A DNA stretch of 64,000 bases from Bifidobacterium biavatii DSM 23969. Its GTDB lineage: Bacteria; Actinomycetota; Actinomycetes; Actinomycetales; Bifidobacteriaceae. Each line of letters starts with the position of its first letter. Position 1 is the first letter of the stretch. The position numbers were made by a program, and so were the translations under genes. The DNA lies in assembly GCF_000741165.1 (NCBI RefSeq), contig NZ_JGYN01000030.1, forward strand, positions 248,001 through 312,000, read 5' to 3'. Positions 25,343 to 34,587 of this stretch are shown in pieces. The notes beneath the pieces are model-generated. The model did not search any database, was not told the origin of the DNA, and saw only the letters and a list, made by a program, of their open reading frames with translations.

Positions 25343-26464
25343 TCAGCCTTTATCGACGACGAAAATGAACTCCCTGTTCGGCTCGTCCAAACTCCGGGCC
25401 CACTCGTCGGTCCATCTCATATCCGCCATGACGTTTCGCTTGTAGTCGATCTCGCGCACGGTCACGATGCGCCCGTTCGCGGACAGTACGTCGACGAGCT
25501 CGTCGGCGGTGGCCCTGCCGCCCGAACTGTAGGACAGCAACACCCAGCGGGCCCGCACGGAACGGATCAACCGTTCAATGGCGTCGACCGCGATATACCG
25601 GCCGTCTGGTCCCTTCCGATATTCTTCGAACACGGATGCGGCCACCTTGTCGGACGAGTCCTTGCGCCTGTTGGCCTTGCCGAACAGTTCAGGACGATCG
25701 TTCAGGCACACGGTGGTCCAAATGTGATAATACGAACCGTACCGTACCCGCGAGGGCGGCATTTTTTCGTTGTTGGACCCGTATGGAGGGTCGAAATAGG
25801 CGATGTCCGTCTCGACGTCGTCGACCAGGGAGAACACGTCGCCGCTCAATACGGTATGCCTTGCCGGATCCTGCACGCAGACCTTCGGAATCTCCAATCG
25901 CAGATCGTTGTAGGATCTCTTGGACCAGGTCTTCAAATACGACACGTAATGGCCCAGAGTATTGTCAACCTTGTCCAAAGCCAGAATCAGGCTCGTCAAG
26001 GCGATGCAGCGTTCCAGTTCCGTCAGATGCAGCCGGTCGATCTCGTCGCGGATGGCGTCAAGCCTCATTGCGTTTTTCGTCTGCCACGGCCGCTTTTCCC
26101 CGCCGTCGGTAAAACACCGGTCACCGCCATAATGCTCCGTGAACCAGCCCCTCACCGGAGGCAGGGCATTCAGGTGGTCGATAAGCTCCCGATATGATTC
26201 CGGCGGCCGGTCATTCTTCAAATAGCAAGTGGCGAATACCTTGGACCACACCGCCTTGTCGGAAGAGACCACGCGATATCCGGTCTTGGCGAACGCCTGC
26301 GATACGCGCGTGGTTCCGGCGAAGGCGTCCCAGACGGTCGAACCGCCGGTATCCCGCGCCAAGGCGAGAATGTCCGGCAGCAGTTTCAGCTTGGACCCGG
26401 CGTATTTGATGCCTTCCGTCTCAACGTCAATGCGTGGATCGTCAAACAGTGCGCCCTGAATCAA
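25343..26464 (-). CDS. DNA adenine methyltransferase (D12 class) of a type II RM system
   Basis: 373 aa. N6-adenine methyltransferase: an opening KYAGSKLKLLP (about 20-30) typical of D12-class enzymes, SAM motif WDAFAGTTRVSQAF (about 45-58), and catalytic motif IV DPPYGSN (about 223-229). Other family segments: LDKVDNTLGHYVSYLKTW and LSYSSGGR. It protects host DNA from the nuclease encoded just upstream; the genes are 4 bp apart. The DNA is more AT-rich than its neighbours, which fits recent acquisition. Target sequence cannot be read from the protein. Confidence 0.9.
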   Translation of the reverse strand: MIQGALFDDPRIDVETEGIKYAGSKLKLLPDILALARDTGGSTVWDAFAGTTRVSQAFAKTGYRVVSSDKAVWSKVFATCYLKNDRPPESYRELIDHLNALPPVRGWFTEHYGGDRCFTDGGEKRPWQTKNAMRLDAIRDEIDRLHLTELERCIALTSLILALDKVDNTLGHYVSYLKTWSKRSYNDLRLEIPKVCVQDPARHTVLSGDVFSLVDDVETDIAYFDPPYGSNNEKMPPSRVRYGSYYHIWTTVCLNDRPELFGKANRRKDSSDKVAASVFEEYRKGPDGRYIAVDAIERLIRSVRARWVLLSYSSGGRATADELVDVLSANGRIVTVREIDYKRNVMADMRWTDEWARSLDEPNREFIFVVDKG

Positions 26465-26468
26465 CCGG

Positions 26469-27347
26469 CTATTCCGCCTTCTTCAATCGCTGAATATCGG
26501 CTTCAACGGCCTCCAGCGCCTTCTGGTGGCCCGTCTGCGACGAAACCAACGCGTGAGAGAACAATTCGAGCAGCGTCATGTTCTCGGCATACGTGATCCA
26601 TCCGCCAGTGATGCTCGTAAAATACTGCGATGCCGTTTTCGTATTCGTCCACAGCCCGCGCTGCAGCGCGTTCGCGGACGCCCCGCCATACCTGACTTCG
26701 CAGATGTACTGCGAATTCGCGTCAAAGAAACGATATACCGGATGCAGTCGCCCCGAACCCGCGGTTTCCTTGACGATGAACGCCGTGTCGCGCTTGGCCT
26801 TGTCATAGTCGAAAATCATGATGTTGCAGCGCTTGTGCTTCTCGTCGTAGATCAACGGCATCACGTTCACCGACTGGAAGGAGGTGAAACTGTCGTCGCT
26901 GAAAATCGCGTCGATCACGTCTCGGTCGCGGATGTCATCCCCTTCTTGTTCAAGCCGGGGGAACATCCTCTCGTTCTTATCGGTTGACAGCTGCAGCGGA
27001 CCCACGCCGTATGCCTTCAGGCTTATCGGAATTTCCTTCTTCGTCAGCGCTTCGACGACGGTGATGTCTTCTTCGTGCTCCTTGGCCCGGAACAGATCCT
27101 TCCCGACGTGCTTGGACGAAAAATCGTACATGTACTGGTTGATGAATTCGGAAATCGCGATTTCAGCCATATCTCCGTGCGTCTTGTTGCCGATCAGACG
27201 CATGGTGAAAATGTTGCCCAGCGTCATGGTCATCAGATCGGGATTCTTGCTGACGAACAGCGTAAGCCGCTTCAGGAATTCCTGGTATTCCTTCCTGGTG
27301 TCCGTGACGCTGTTCACAGCGTTGTCCGCTTCCTCATCAACCATCAT
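26469..27347 (-). CDS. probable type II restriction endonuclease partner
   Basis: 292 aa, assigned mainly by position next to the methyltransferase. The start at 27347 has AAGGATCG before the ATG. Segments that could carry a nuclease core: GDMAEIAISEFINQY (Glu, about 59-73), then EEDITVVEALTKKEIPISLK, an Asp/Glu...Glu-x-Ser-x-Lys arrangement, and later YICEVRYGGASANALQRG. No membrane segment. First gene of the two-gene unit, so nuclease is translated before methylase. I do not recognise the specificity. An alternative would be another DNA-modification accessory protein, but the arrangement strongly favours a nuclease. Confidence 0.75.
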   Translation of the reverse strand: MMVDEEADNAVNSVTDTRKEYQEFLKRLTLFVSKNPDLMTMTLGNIFTMRLIGNKTHGDMAEIAISEFINQYMYDFSSKHVGKDLFRAKEHEEDITVVEALTKKEIPISLKAYGVGPLQLSTDKNERMFPRLEQEGDDIRDRDVIDAIFSDDSFTSFQSVNVMPLIYDEKHKRCNIMIFDYDKAKRDTAFIVKETAGSGRLHPVYRFFDANSQYICEVRYGGASANALQRGLWTNTKTASQYFTSITGGWITYAENMTLLELFSHALVSSQTGHQKALEAVEADIQRLKKAE

Positions 27348-27486
27348 CGATCCTTCCCGCTTGGCCGCCGCGTACCCGCTCCGAGCGGACGTCCTTCACA
27401 GATTGTCATAGTACGCCGACCGGCCATGGCGTCCGCGCCCAACCACGTCCAACCACGCCCGACCGCACGGAAACAGCCTACGGCCG

Positions 27487-29013
27487 CTACCGCCCCAGCG
27501 CCGCCTTGAGGTCGCGAGATTCGAAGCGCTCGTGCAGCAGGCAGTAGCCGCCGAACACGGCCAGCCACACCAGGCCCGCGATGGCGGAGCCGCGCGTGTC
27601 GTCGGCCAGAAACAGGGTGCAGTAGACGAATACGAAGAACGCGATCGCCAGCGTGTTGGTAAAACGCCACGCCGGCATCACGAATCCGTCCGGGATGAAG
27701 TCGGCGGAACGACGGTAGCGGCGGTGCGCGATCATCGTCAGCGTGTAGATGAAGATGATCACGGCCGACGACGCGGACGCGAACAGCACGAACGCGCCGG
27801 ACACGCCCGGCAGCGCGTTGATGACCGGCGAGAGCAGGATCAGCGCGGCAGACGCGAGGATCGCGCGCGCCGGCACCTGACGCTTGGAGACGACGCCGAG
27901 CTTCTGGAACGTCGGCGACTCGGACTCGACGGCCAGCTGGTACAGGTGGCGTCCGGCCGAATACAGCAGCGAGTTCAACGCCGAGGACGCGGCCGTGATG
28001 ACCACGAAGAACACGAGCGCAGCCGCCCACTTAAGTCCCGCATACTGGAACACCATGATGAACGGCGAGGCGAACGAGCCGTCCGCGTTCGGCTTAAACG
28101 TGGTCCACGGCACGATTGCCATGATCGCGAGCAGCGCACCCACGTAGAAGATGAGCACGCGCACGATGATCTCGTTGACGGCCTTCGGCAGCACCTTGCG
28201 CGGGTTCTGCGTTTCGGAGACGGTAACGCCCACGAATTCGATCATCTCGTATGCGTAGAACACCATCTGGAAGCTCATGAGGAACGCGAGCCAGCCGTTC
28301 GGCGCGATGGAGAAGTTGTTCGTGATGTTGTCGAGCCCCGCGTGGCCGCCGGGCGAGACGCCGTCCTGTCCGGTGATCTGCACGGAATCGTAGTGGTAGC
28401 CGATCACGACCATGACGACCGCGGTGGCGATCATCGCGCAGATGAGCGTGATCTTGATCATCGAGAACCAGAATTCCGCCTCGCCGAACGCCTTGACGGC
28501 GATCAGGTTGATCGTGACGAGCGCGGCGAGGAAGCACAGTTCGATCAGCCATTTCCAGTGGGCCAGATCGATGCCAAACGTCTCGAAGAACGTGATGAAG
28601 TACGTGGAAACGGCCGTGATTTCGCTCATGCCGATGAGCACGAGCACGATCCAGTACGACCAGCCCGCGAACTTGCCCCAGCCGTTGCCGAGATAGCGGC
28701 GAATGAAGTTGATGAACGTGTGCTGGCTGGGGTCGCGGTACATGAGTTCGCCGATGGCGCGCATCAGCAGGAACATGATGATGCCGACGGCGATGTATAC
28801 GAAGACGATGCTCGGGCCGGTCAACGCGATCGACTTGCCGGAGCCGAGGAACAGGCCCGTGCCGATGGTGCCGCCGATGGCGATGAACTGGACGTGGCGG
28901 TTGTTCAGGCCGCGGGCCATCTGGTTGTCCTTGTCGAGGCTTTCGACGGACGTGAGGGTGCCGGTGCCGTCGGAGGATGAACCGTTTGGCTTGGCGCTCT
29001 GGGTGTTGCTCAT
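27487..29013 (-). CDS. amino-acid permease (APC superfamily, AAT family)
   Basis: 508 aa with about 12 membrane segments. Starts with a polar Ser/Gly tail, then LNNRHVQFIAIGGTIGTGLFLGSG (about 37-60, here the substrate-binding GTIGTGLF motif), AVKAFGEAEFWFS and YEMIEFVGVTVSETQNPRKVLPKA, all typical of AAT amino-acid/H+ symporters. Substrate class not deducible (GABA, aromatic, Lys or Pro types share these motifs). Monocistronic, with a run of GTTCAA half-sites upstream. Confidence 0.92.
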   Translation of the reverse strand: MSNTQSAKPNGSSSDGTGTLTSVESLDKDNQMARGLNNRHVQFIAIGGTIGTGLFLGSGKSIALTGPSIVFVYIAVGIIMFLLMRAIGELMYRDPSQHTFINFIRRYLGNGWGKFAGWSYWIVLVLIGMSEITAVSTYFITFFETFGIDLAHWKWLIELCFLAALVTINLIAVKAFGEAEFWFSMIKITLICAMIATAVVMVVIGYHYDSVQITGQDGVSPGGHAGLDNITNNFSIAPNGWLAFLMSFQMVFYAYEMIEFVGVTVSETQNPRKVLPKAVNEIIVRVLIFYVGALLAIMAIVPWTTFKPNADGSFASPFIMVFQYAGLKWAAALVFFVVITAASSALNSLLYSAGRHLYQLAVESESPTFQKLGVVSKRQVPARAILASAALILLSPVINALPGVSGAFVLFASASSAVIIFIYTLTMIAHRRYRRSADFIPDGFVMPAWRFTNTLAIAFFVFVYCTLFLADDTRGSAIAGLVWLAVFGGYCLLHERFESRDLKAALGR

Positions 29014-29038
29014 GTTCTACCTGCTCTTTCGATAACAG

Positions 29039-29143
29039 GTTCAAACTGTAGCATCGCGCATGTTACGGAAACAGGGTTGGTTCAACGACTTTGCGTGACA
29101 ATATCGTGCGCATTTCGGCCAAAAGTTCAATTCGTTGAACTTT
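29039..29143 (-). promoter_or_regulatory. GTTCAA half-site cluster before the amino-acid permease
   Basis: GTTCAA occurs at about 29039, 29091 and 29125, the last being part of the palindrome AAAGTTCAA-TTCG-TTGAACTTT (29122-29143). These lie within 130 bp upstream of the permease start. Could be a regulator-binding region or, for the palindrome, a hairpin. Confidence 0.45.
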
Positions 29144-29217
29144 GCGGATGAAATAGCCGTCTATCATTGCATCCAACGGCGAAGCTGCGGTGGGCAGATC
29201 GTCCGAATACCGTGGCG

Positions 29218-29258
29218 GAGAGATTTCTCCGCTCGCTTCGCTCGGTCGAAATGACACA
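29218..29258. repeat. copy of the TCATTTCGAGCGAG repeat family
   Basis: GGAGAGATTTCTCCGCTCGC followed by TTCGCTCGGTCGAAATGAC: same family as the elements between the exporter genes at 18703-18885. No gene is seen in 29014-29315. Confidence 0.7.
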
Positions 29259-29315
29259 TCCCGATGCCCTACCGAGAAGGTTCGAATGGCATGGCATCGG
29301 CAGCATGTCGATTCA

Positions 29316-32300
29316 CTACTCGACGGATTTGGGGGAACTGACCGGGTCGATGCGGTCGAGAACCGGATTGGTGAAGAACTGCACGAGCAGCGCGAACACC
29401 ATGGTCACAGCCGCGGCGATCGCGTAGCTTTGCCAACGTACGCTGACCTCGAAGTAGATGCCGGGCATGGCCAGCGCCGCCGTGAGCAGCCCGCCGACCC
29501 AGCGCCCGACCGGCAGACCGACGACCACACCGAGCACGGTCAGGATCAGCATTTCACGGTTCACGTACCGGTGCACCTCGCGGTCGAAGAATCCAAGCAC
29601 CTTGAGCGTAGCCATTTCGCGCACACGCTCGGACACGTTCGTGTTGGCGAGCGTGAACAGCACCACGAGCGCGAGACCGCCGGCCAATGCCACGATGAGC
29701 GCCACCACCGCGCCCATCAGGTCGAAGCTGAAGCTGCGTTGCAGATCGGCCGTACTGGCCACGCTGAGCACGTTCGCATCCTTGCCGAGCCGCTCCGCAT
29801 ACGCGATCTGCTCGTCGTCGGAGCCATCGTATTGCGCGAAAATCGCGTTCATCTGCACGCCGTCGACCACGGTGTCCAGCGAATCGGCACTTGTCACGTC
29901 TTCCGAGGAATCACCGTCGCCGTTCGTCGAATCCGCGGTCGAATCCTGAGCCGAATCCGCCGACGCACCGCCGCTTGCGGTCGCATCCGTCGCGGTTCCC
30001 ACAGCATCCCCGCCGTCCGCGGTTCCGCCGAAGAACCGCGCGTAGTCGCCGGCCGTCACGTACACGTCCGAGCCGATCACCGACCGGCTGACCGCGGCGA
30101 CGCGCACCTGCTTGCGCTGCGCTTCACCGTTTTTGAGCGTGATCTGGTCGCCGGCGCGCACGCCGAGCGCGTTCGCAGCGCTTTGCGCGACAATCACGCC
30201 GTCCGGCCGGCCGTGTTCGAACGCGGACAGGCGTATCGGCGAGCCGTCCGCGGCCGAGCGCAGGTCGACGATCCGGTTGAGCGCGGCTTCGTCCGGTACG
30301 GTGACGATCTGCACGGTTTCCGTTTCGTCCATGCCGGTCGTGATCTCGCCGTTTTCGATCCGCGCCAGCGCGACCGCACCGGACGCGTCTGACGCTTCAG
30401 CCGAACCGTCAGACGAACCGTCAGACGAATCAGCCGAATCAGCTGAACTGGACGCACCGGCGCCGCCAATCGTCCCGTCGTCGTTCAGCCGTTCCAGCAT
30501 CGACGCAACGTGATCGTGATCGGTCACGACCATCAGGTCGTAGCGGTACACGTCCCGGTACTGCGTGACCGGCAGCGCGTCGACCGTGTCGCTGATCGCC
30601 AGCCCGCACACGATGAGCGCGGTGCAACCGGCCACGCCGCCGACCGTCATGATCAGCCGCGACTTGAACCGCACGAGGTTGCGCACGGTGACCTTGTTGA
30701 GGAATTTCATGCGCCGCCACAGCGGCCCGATCCGTTCGAGCAGCACGCGCGAGCCGGCCCGCGGCGCTTTCGGCCGCATGAGTTCGGCCGGCGTGAGCCG
30801 CAGTTCGCCCGCGCACGCGACCGCCGTGGCCGCGACGATGCCGACCACGAACAGCGCGATGCCGGCCGAACCGTACAGCCAGTCGTATTCGAACCGCACG
30901 CCGGGCACGGTGTACAGGCCCTGCAGCACAACGAGCAGGAACGCCGGAATGCCGATGAATCCGGCGATCAGGCCGAGTCCGCCGCCGATCAGACAGGCGA
31001 GCGCAGCGAACAGCACGTAGCGCGCGCCGATCGCGACCGGCCCGTACCCGAGCCCGACGTACGTGCCGATCAGGCCGCGTTCCTCCTCGACCATGCGCGT
31101 CATGGTCGTCAGGCTCATGAGCACGGCGACGAGCAGGAACACAACGGGGAACGCGCGGCCGATCGATTCGATCGAACTCAGGTCCGATTTGATCGCGCTG
31201 AATCCGCCGATCGCGGAACGAGTCTGCACGTACCAGCGCGCTTCGGCGATATCGTCGACGCGCTGCTGCTGCCGGTCGAATTCGTCGCTGGCCTGCTGCT
31301 TGCTGCGGTCGAGTTTGGCCTGCGCGGCGGTGAGCTGTTTCTCACCGTCGGCGAGCTTGGTTTCCGCGGCTTTGAGCTGTTTGCGGCCGTCTTCGAGTTG
31401 TTTGCGACCGTCCTTGAGCTCGGTTTCCTGCTTGTCGAGTTCTTTGGATTGTTCGTCGAGTTTGGCCTCGTTCGCGTCGAGCTGCTTGCTTTGCTGGTTG
31501 AGTTTGGCGTTGCTGTCGGCGGCTTTGAGTTCCTGCGAAACGAGCTGCTCGTTCTGCTGGTCGAGTTGGGTTTGCGCGGGAATGATGGTGTTGTTCAGCG
31601 TGGCGGCGAGTTGGTCCCGCTGCTGCGCGAGCTGCGCGCGTTGCGTGGCGAGGCTGGAACGTTGGGCGTCCAGTTGGCCGATGATTGCGGCGATGCCGGC
31701 CTGGTCGGGCTGCGCTTGCGGCGCGTTGATGCCGAACGCGGCGAGTTGCTTGCGCAGCTGCGTCCACTGGCTGTTGGATGTGCCGTTGGAGCGGGTGGCG
31801 ACGACTGTGTCGCGGCCCGCGTCGTCGGCGGCACCGGACTTGCCGGAGTCGCTGACGGAATCGCTGTCGTCATCGTGCGCGGATCCGCTGCCGTTGACGG
31901 ACGGCAGTGCGTTGAGCGCGTCCGTCAGCGAACCGATCGTCGCGACCGTACCGTCGATCGTCGCGATGCCCTGTTTCGTCTGCGCAATGCCAGCGTCGAT
32001 CGGCTTGCGCTTGTCGGTCAGCTCGGCCTGCGCCGCGTTGAGTTTGGCGCGTGCGGATGTGAGCTGCGCGTTGCCGGCGTCGAGTTGCGCGCGGGCCGTT
32101 TTGATCTGCGCGCGACCGTCGTCGATCTGCTGTTTGGCCTGCGCGATCTGCTCGCGCGCGTCTTTGATTTGCTGTTCGCCGTCCTTGATTGTGGCGTCGT
32201 TCTCGTCGAGCTTGCGGCGGTTGGTTTCCAGCTCGTTGCGGCCTGTGAGCAGGTCGGCGGAGTTTTTGTCGAGCTTGGCCTGCGCGTCGGCGAATTGCTT

Positions 32301-33560
32301 GGCGGCCTTGGTTTTTGCGTCGTCGAGCTTGGCTTGGGCCGTGTCGACAAGCTGTTGGCGACGGGCCTGCTGCCGGCTGGTTTGCACCTTGTGTTCGATG
32401 CGTTCGGCGACTGTTCGGACCATGTCGTCGTAATCGCTGCCGAACGAGCTTGTGTCGGCCGCGCCCGTGACAGTGATGCTGATGGCGGTGTAGATGTCGC
32501 CGGTCACGCCGTCGCTGGGTGCGAAGAATGTGTAGTCGGATGCGAGCGTTTGCCGGAATGCCTTGCTGCCGATGCCGTCGGGGTTGCTCACATCCTTCGG
32601 GTCGAGGACTTCGCCGACGATCGTGAGCTTGGTCGGGAATCGCGGGGCCTGTTCGCCGGTCGCGTCCGCTGCGGCGCCGTTGGCGGAATCAGTCGCGTCG
32701 TTGTCGTCGGACGCATCCGTCGCCTCGTCGGTCGTTTCATCGGCCGGCGTGACGGTGAGCTTATCGCCGATCGCCAGCCCGCTGTCCATCAGGAACTTCT
32801 TCGTGACCGCGATTTCGCCGGATTTGGCCGGCATGCGGCCGTCCTGCAGATACGGCTGGTCGAGTCCGGCCGTACCGATTTCGGTGAGCGTCACGGTTTT
32901 GGCCGTGCCGTCCACCTTGGTTTCGACGCTCTGGCTGCGCTCGGGTTGCACGACAGCGACGCCGTCGATCGACTTGAGCGCGGCCACGTCGTCGTCGGTC
33001 AGACCGAGCGTGGACATCACCTGAATGTCGTGCAGTCCCTGCGCGTCGTAAAACCGATCGGCCGCAAGGAACATGTCACGACAACCGGCGTAAATGCCGG
33101 TGAGCACGGCCACGCCGAGCAGCGATATCACGGCGATCGACACGAACCGCTTCCATCCGCGCAGCCAGCAGCGCAGCGTGTCCTTCGCGAACGCGGCGGA
33201 CATGCCGCGACCGGCCGCGGCGCGATCCGCAGCATCCCCGGACGCGTCGTTCGCCGACGCATCGTACGCACCCCGGTCGGTCACCACATCGTCCGACACG
33301 GATGCCAGTTCATCCTCGTACGCGGCGTTCGCGGCGGCAGCCTCGTCGCCATCGTTCGCGGCCGAACGGCCGACGTGCACGGCGTAGCGCGGCGCATCGT
33401 CATCCGGCATGGACGCGAGCGCGTCCTTGTACGCGACGTTCGTCGACGCATGCATGCTGTCGGCATCGTTCGCATCCGCCGCGTCAACACCGTCCGCGTC
33501 ATATCGCGACTCGCCGCCGGCCTCGCCGCCGACCTTGCCATACCGCTGTTTACGAACCAT
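29316..33560 (-). CDS. large FtsX-type ABC transporter permease with coiled-coil extracellular region
   Basis: 1414 aa membrane protein of the MacB/FtsX permease superfamily. An acidic cytosolic N-terminus of about 140 residues contains an imperfect internal repeat (NVAYKDALASMPDD / NAAYEDELASVSDD). The first membrane segment FVSIAVISLLGVAVLTG is followed by a MacB-like domain, then two long coiled-coil stretches (about 385-775) rich in AQAKLD, QLDAG and KQLEDG heptads, then membrane segments with MVEEERGLIGTYVGLGYGP and a second permease half near the C-terminus. I start at ATG 33560 (AGGTG upstream); ATG 33575 overlaps the stop of the ATPase gene. Pairs with the upstream ATPase; such pairs act on the cell envelope (peptide or lipid handling, or mechanotransmission) rather than nutrient import. 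Confidence 0.88.
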   Translation of the reverse strand: MVRKQRYGKVGGEAGGESRYDADGVDAADANDADSMHASTNVAYKDALASMPDDDAPRYAVHVGRSAANDGDEAAAANAAYEDELASVSDDVVTDRGAYDASANDASGDAADRAAAGRGMSAAFAKDTLRCWLRGWKRFVSIAVISLLGVAVLTGIYAGCRDMFLAADRFYDAQGLHDIQVMSTLGLTDDDVAALKSIDGVAVVQPERSQSVETKVDGTAKTVTLTEIGTAGLDQPYLQDGRMPAKSGEIAVTKKFLMDSGLAIGDKLTVTPADETTDEATDASDDNDATDSANGAAADATGEQAPRFPTKLTIVGEVLDPKDVSNPDGIGSKAFRQTLASDYTFFAPSDGVTGDIYTAISITVTGAADTSSFGSDYDDMVRTVAERIEHKVQTSRQQARRQQLVDTAQAKLDDAKTKAAKQFADAQAKLDKNSADLLTGRNELETNRRKLDENDATIKDGEQQIKDAREQIAQAKQQIDDGRAQIKTARAQLDAGNAQLTSARAKLNAAQAELTDKRKPIDAGIAQTKQGIATIDGTVATIGSLTDALNALPSVNGSGSAHDDDSDSVSDSGKSGAADDAGRDTVVATRSNGTSNSQWTQLRKQLAAFGINAPQAQPDQAGIAAIIGQLDAQRSSLATQRAQLAQQRDQLAATLNNTIIPAQTQLDQQNEQLVSQELKAADSNAKLNQQSKQLDANEAKLDEQSKELDKQETELKDGRKQLEDGRKQLKAAETKLADGEKQLTAAQAKLDRSKQQASDEFDRQQQRVDDIAEARWYVQTRSAIGGFSAIKSDLSSIESIGRAFPVVFLLVAVLMSLTTMTRMVEEERGLIGTYVGLGYGPVAIGARYVLFAALACLIGGGLGLIAGFIGIPAFLLVVLQGLYTVPGVRFEYDWLYGSAGIALFVVGIVAATAVACAGELRLTPAELMRPKAPRAGSRVLLERIGPLWRRMKFLNKVTVRNLVRFKSRLIMTVGGVAGCTALIVCGLAISDTVDALPVTQYRDVYRYDLMVVTDHDHVASMLERLNDDGTIGGAGASSSADSADSSDGSSDGSAEASDASGAVALARIENGEITTGMDETETVQIVTVPDEAALNRIVDLRSAADGSPIRLSAFEHGRPDGVIVAQSAANALGVRAGDQITLKNGEAQRKQVRVAAVSRSVIGSDVYVTAGDYARFFGGTADGGDAVGTATDATASGGASADSAQDSTADSTNGDGDSSEDVTSADSLDTVVDGVQMNAIFAQYDGSDDEQIAYAERLGKDANVLSVASTADLQRSFSFDLMGAVVALIVALAGGLALVVLFTLANTNVSERVREMATLKVLGFFDREVHRYVNREMLILTVLGVVVGLPVGRWVGGLLTAALAMPGIYFEVSVRWQSYAIAAAVTMVFALLVQFFTNPVLDRIDPVSSPKSVE

Positions 33561-33568
33561 CGCAGCAC

Positions 33569-34270
33569 CTACCATTCGATGTCGGCGATCGGCGTGGGCG
33601 CGGGGTTCGTCTCCTCGCTCGTCACCTTGCCGGAACGGAAGCGGATCACCTTGTGCGCCATGGGCGCGAGCGCGGAGTTGTGCGTGATGATCATGACCGT
33701 CATGCCCTCCTCGTGGCAGATGGTCTGCAGCAGCTGCAGCACCTCCTTGCCGGTTTCGTAGTCGAGCGCGCCGGTCGGCTCGTCGCACAGCAGCAGTTTC
33801 GGCTTTTTCGCAATCGCGCGCGCGATGGAGACGCGCTGCTGCTCGCCGCCGCTCAGCTGCGCGGGGAAGTTGTTCAGGCGATCGGCCAGGCCGACTTTGC
33901 GCAACGTGTCGGCCGGGTCGAAATGGTCGGGGCAGATCTGGCTGGCGAGTTCAACGTTTTCCAGCGCGGTCAGGTTCGGCACGAGATTGTAGAACTGGAA
34001 GACGAAGCCGATGTCGGTGCGGCGGTAGGCGATCAGGTCGCGTTTGCGCAGGCCGGTGATGTCGCGGCCGCCGACGATCACGCGGCCGGACGTGGCCGTG
34101 TCCATGCCGCCGAGGATGTTGAGCGCCGTGGTCTTGCCCGCGCCGGACTGGCCGAGGATGACGGTCAGTTCGCCCGCGTCCGCGGTGAAGCTGGCGCCGT
34201 CGAGCGCGCGGATCACCGTTTCGCCGGCCGGGTACTCCTTGGTCACCTCGTCGAACTCGATATACGTCAT
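33569..34270 (-). CDS. ABC transporter ATP-binding protein (LolD/MacB type)
   Basis: 233 aa cytoplasmic ATPase. Walker [11 protein letters not shown] (about 39-48), signature [14 protein letters not shown] (about 140-153), Walker [13 protein letters not shown] (about 160-171), H-loop ITHNSAL: the type that drives FtsX/MacB permeases. Its stop overlaps the possible first start of the giant permease gene, so the two are translated together. Confidence 0.95.
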   Translation of the reverse strand: MTYIEFDEVTKEYPAGETVIRALDGASFTADAGELTVILGQSGAGKTTALNILGGMDTATSGRVIVGGRDITGLRKRDLIAYRRTDIGFVFQFYNLVPNLTALENVELASQICPDHFDPADTLRKVGLADRLNNFPAQLSGGEQQRVSIARAIAKKPKLLLCDEPTGALDYETGKEVLQLLQTICHEEGMTVMIITHNSALAPMAHKVIRFRSGKVTSEETNPAPTPIADIEW

Positions 34271-34587
34271 CGCGCACCCCTTCGTCGCTCCTGCCGCCGC
34301 GCCCGCTGTGGCACCGTACGATCCCTACACGGCTTATCGCACCACCGTGCCACTTCGCCGCCGGCACACGCGGCCAGCCGCGTCATTCCACTCCCCTTAT
34401 TCTCCCACAGTTTCTCCCGAAGTCGCGGGTACGAACCGGCCAACCGGAACGTCGATTCCCCATGCGGATCCGAGCGATTGGACGCGACGAAGGCCCGAAA
34501 CGCGGTTTGCCTTACAATACCCTCGTTGCATAGGTATGCATGCAGTGTGGCTGCACGGCCTGCCGCATGCGAGAGATTGGAGAGCAT

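Noticed and set aside
27532..28980. Plus-strand frame opposite the amino-acid permease
   Set aside because: The permease on the minus strand has all family motifs; the opposite frame is rich in Arg/His/Asp without a fold.
30510..33761. Plus-strand frame of over 1000 codons opposite the FtsX permease
   Set aside because: It shadows the giant permease gene; its protein lacks any family motif and consists of compositionally biased sequence.
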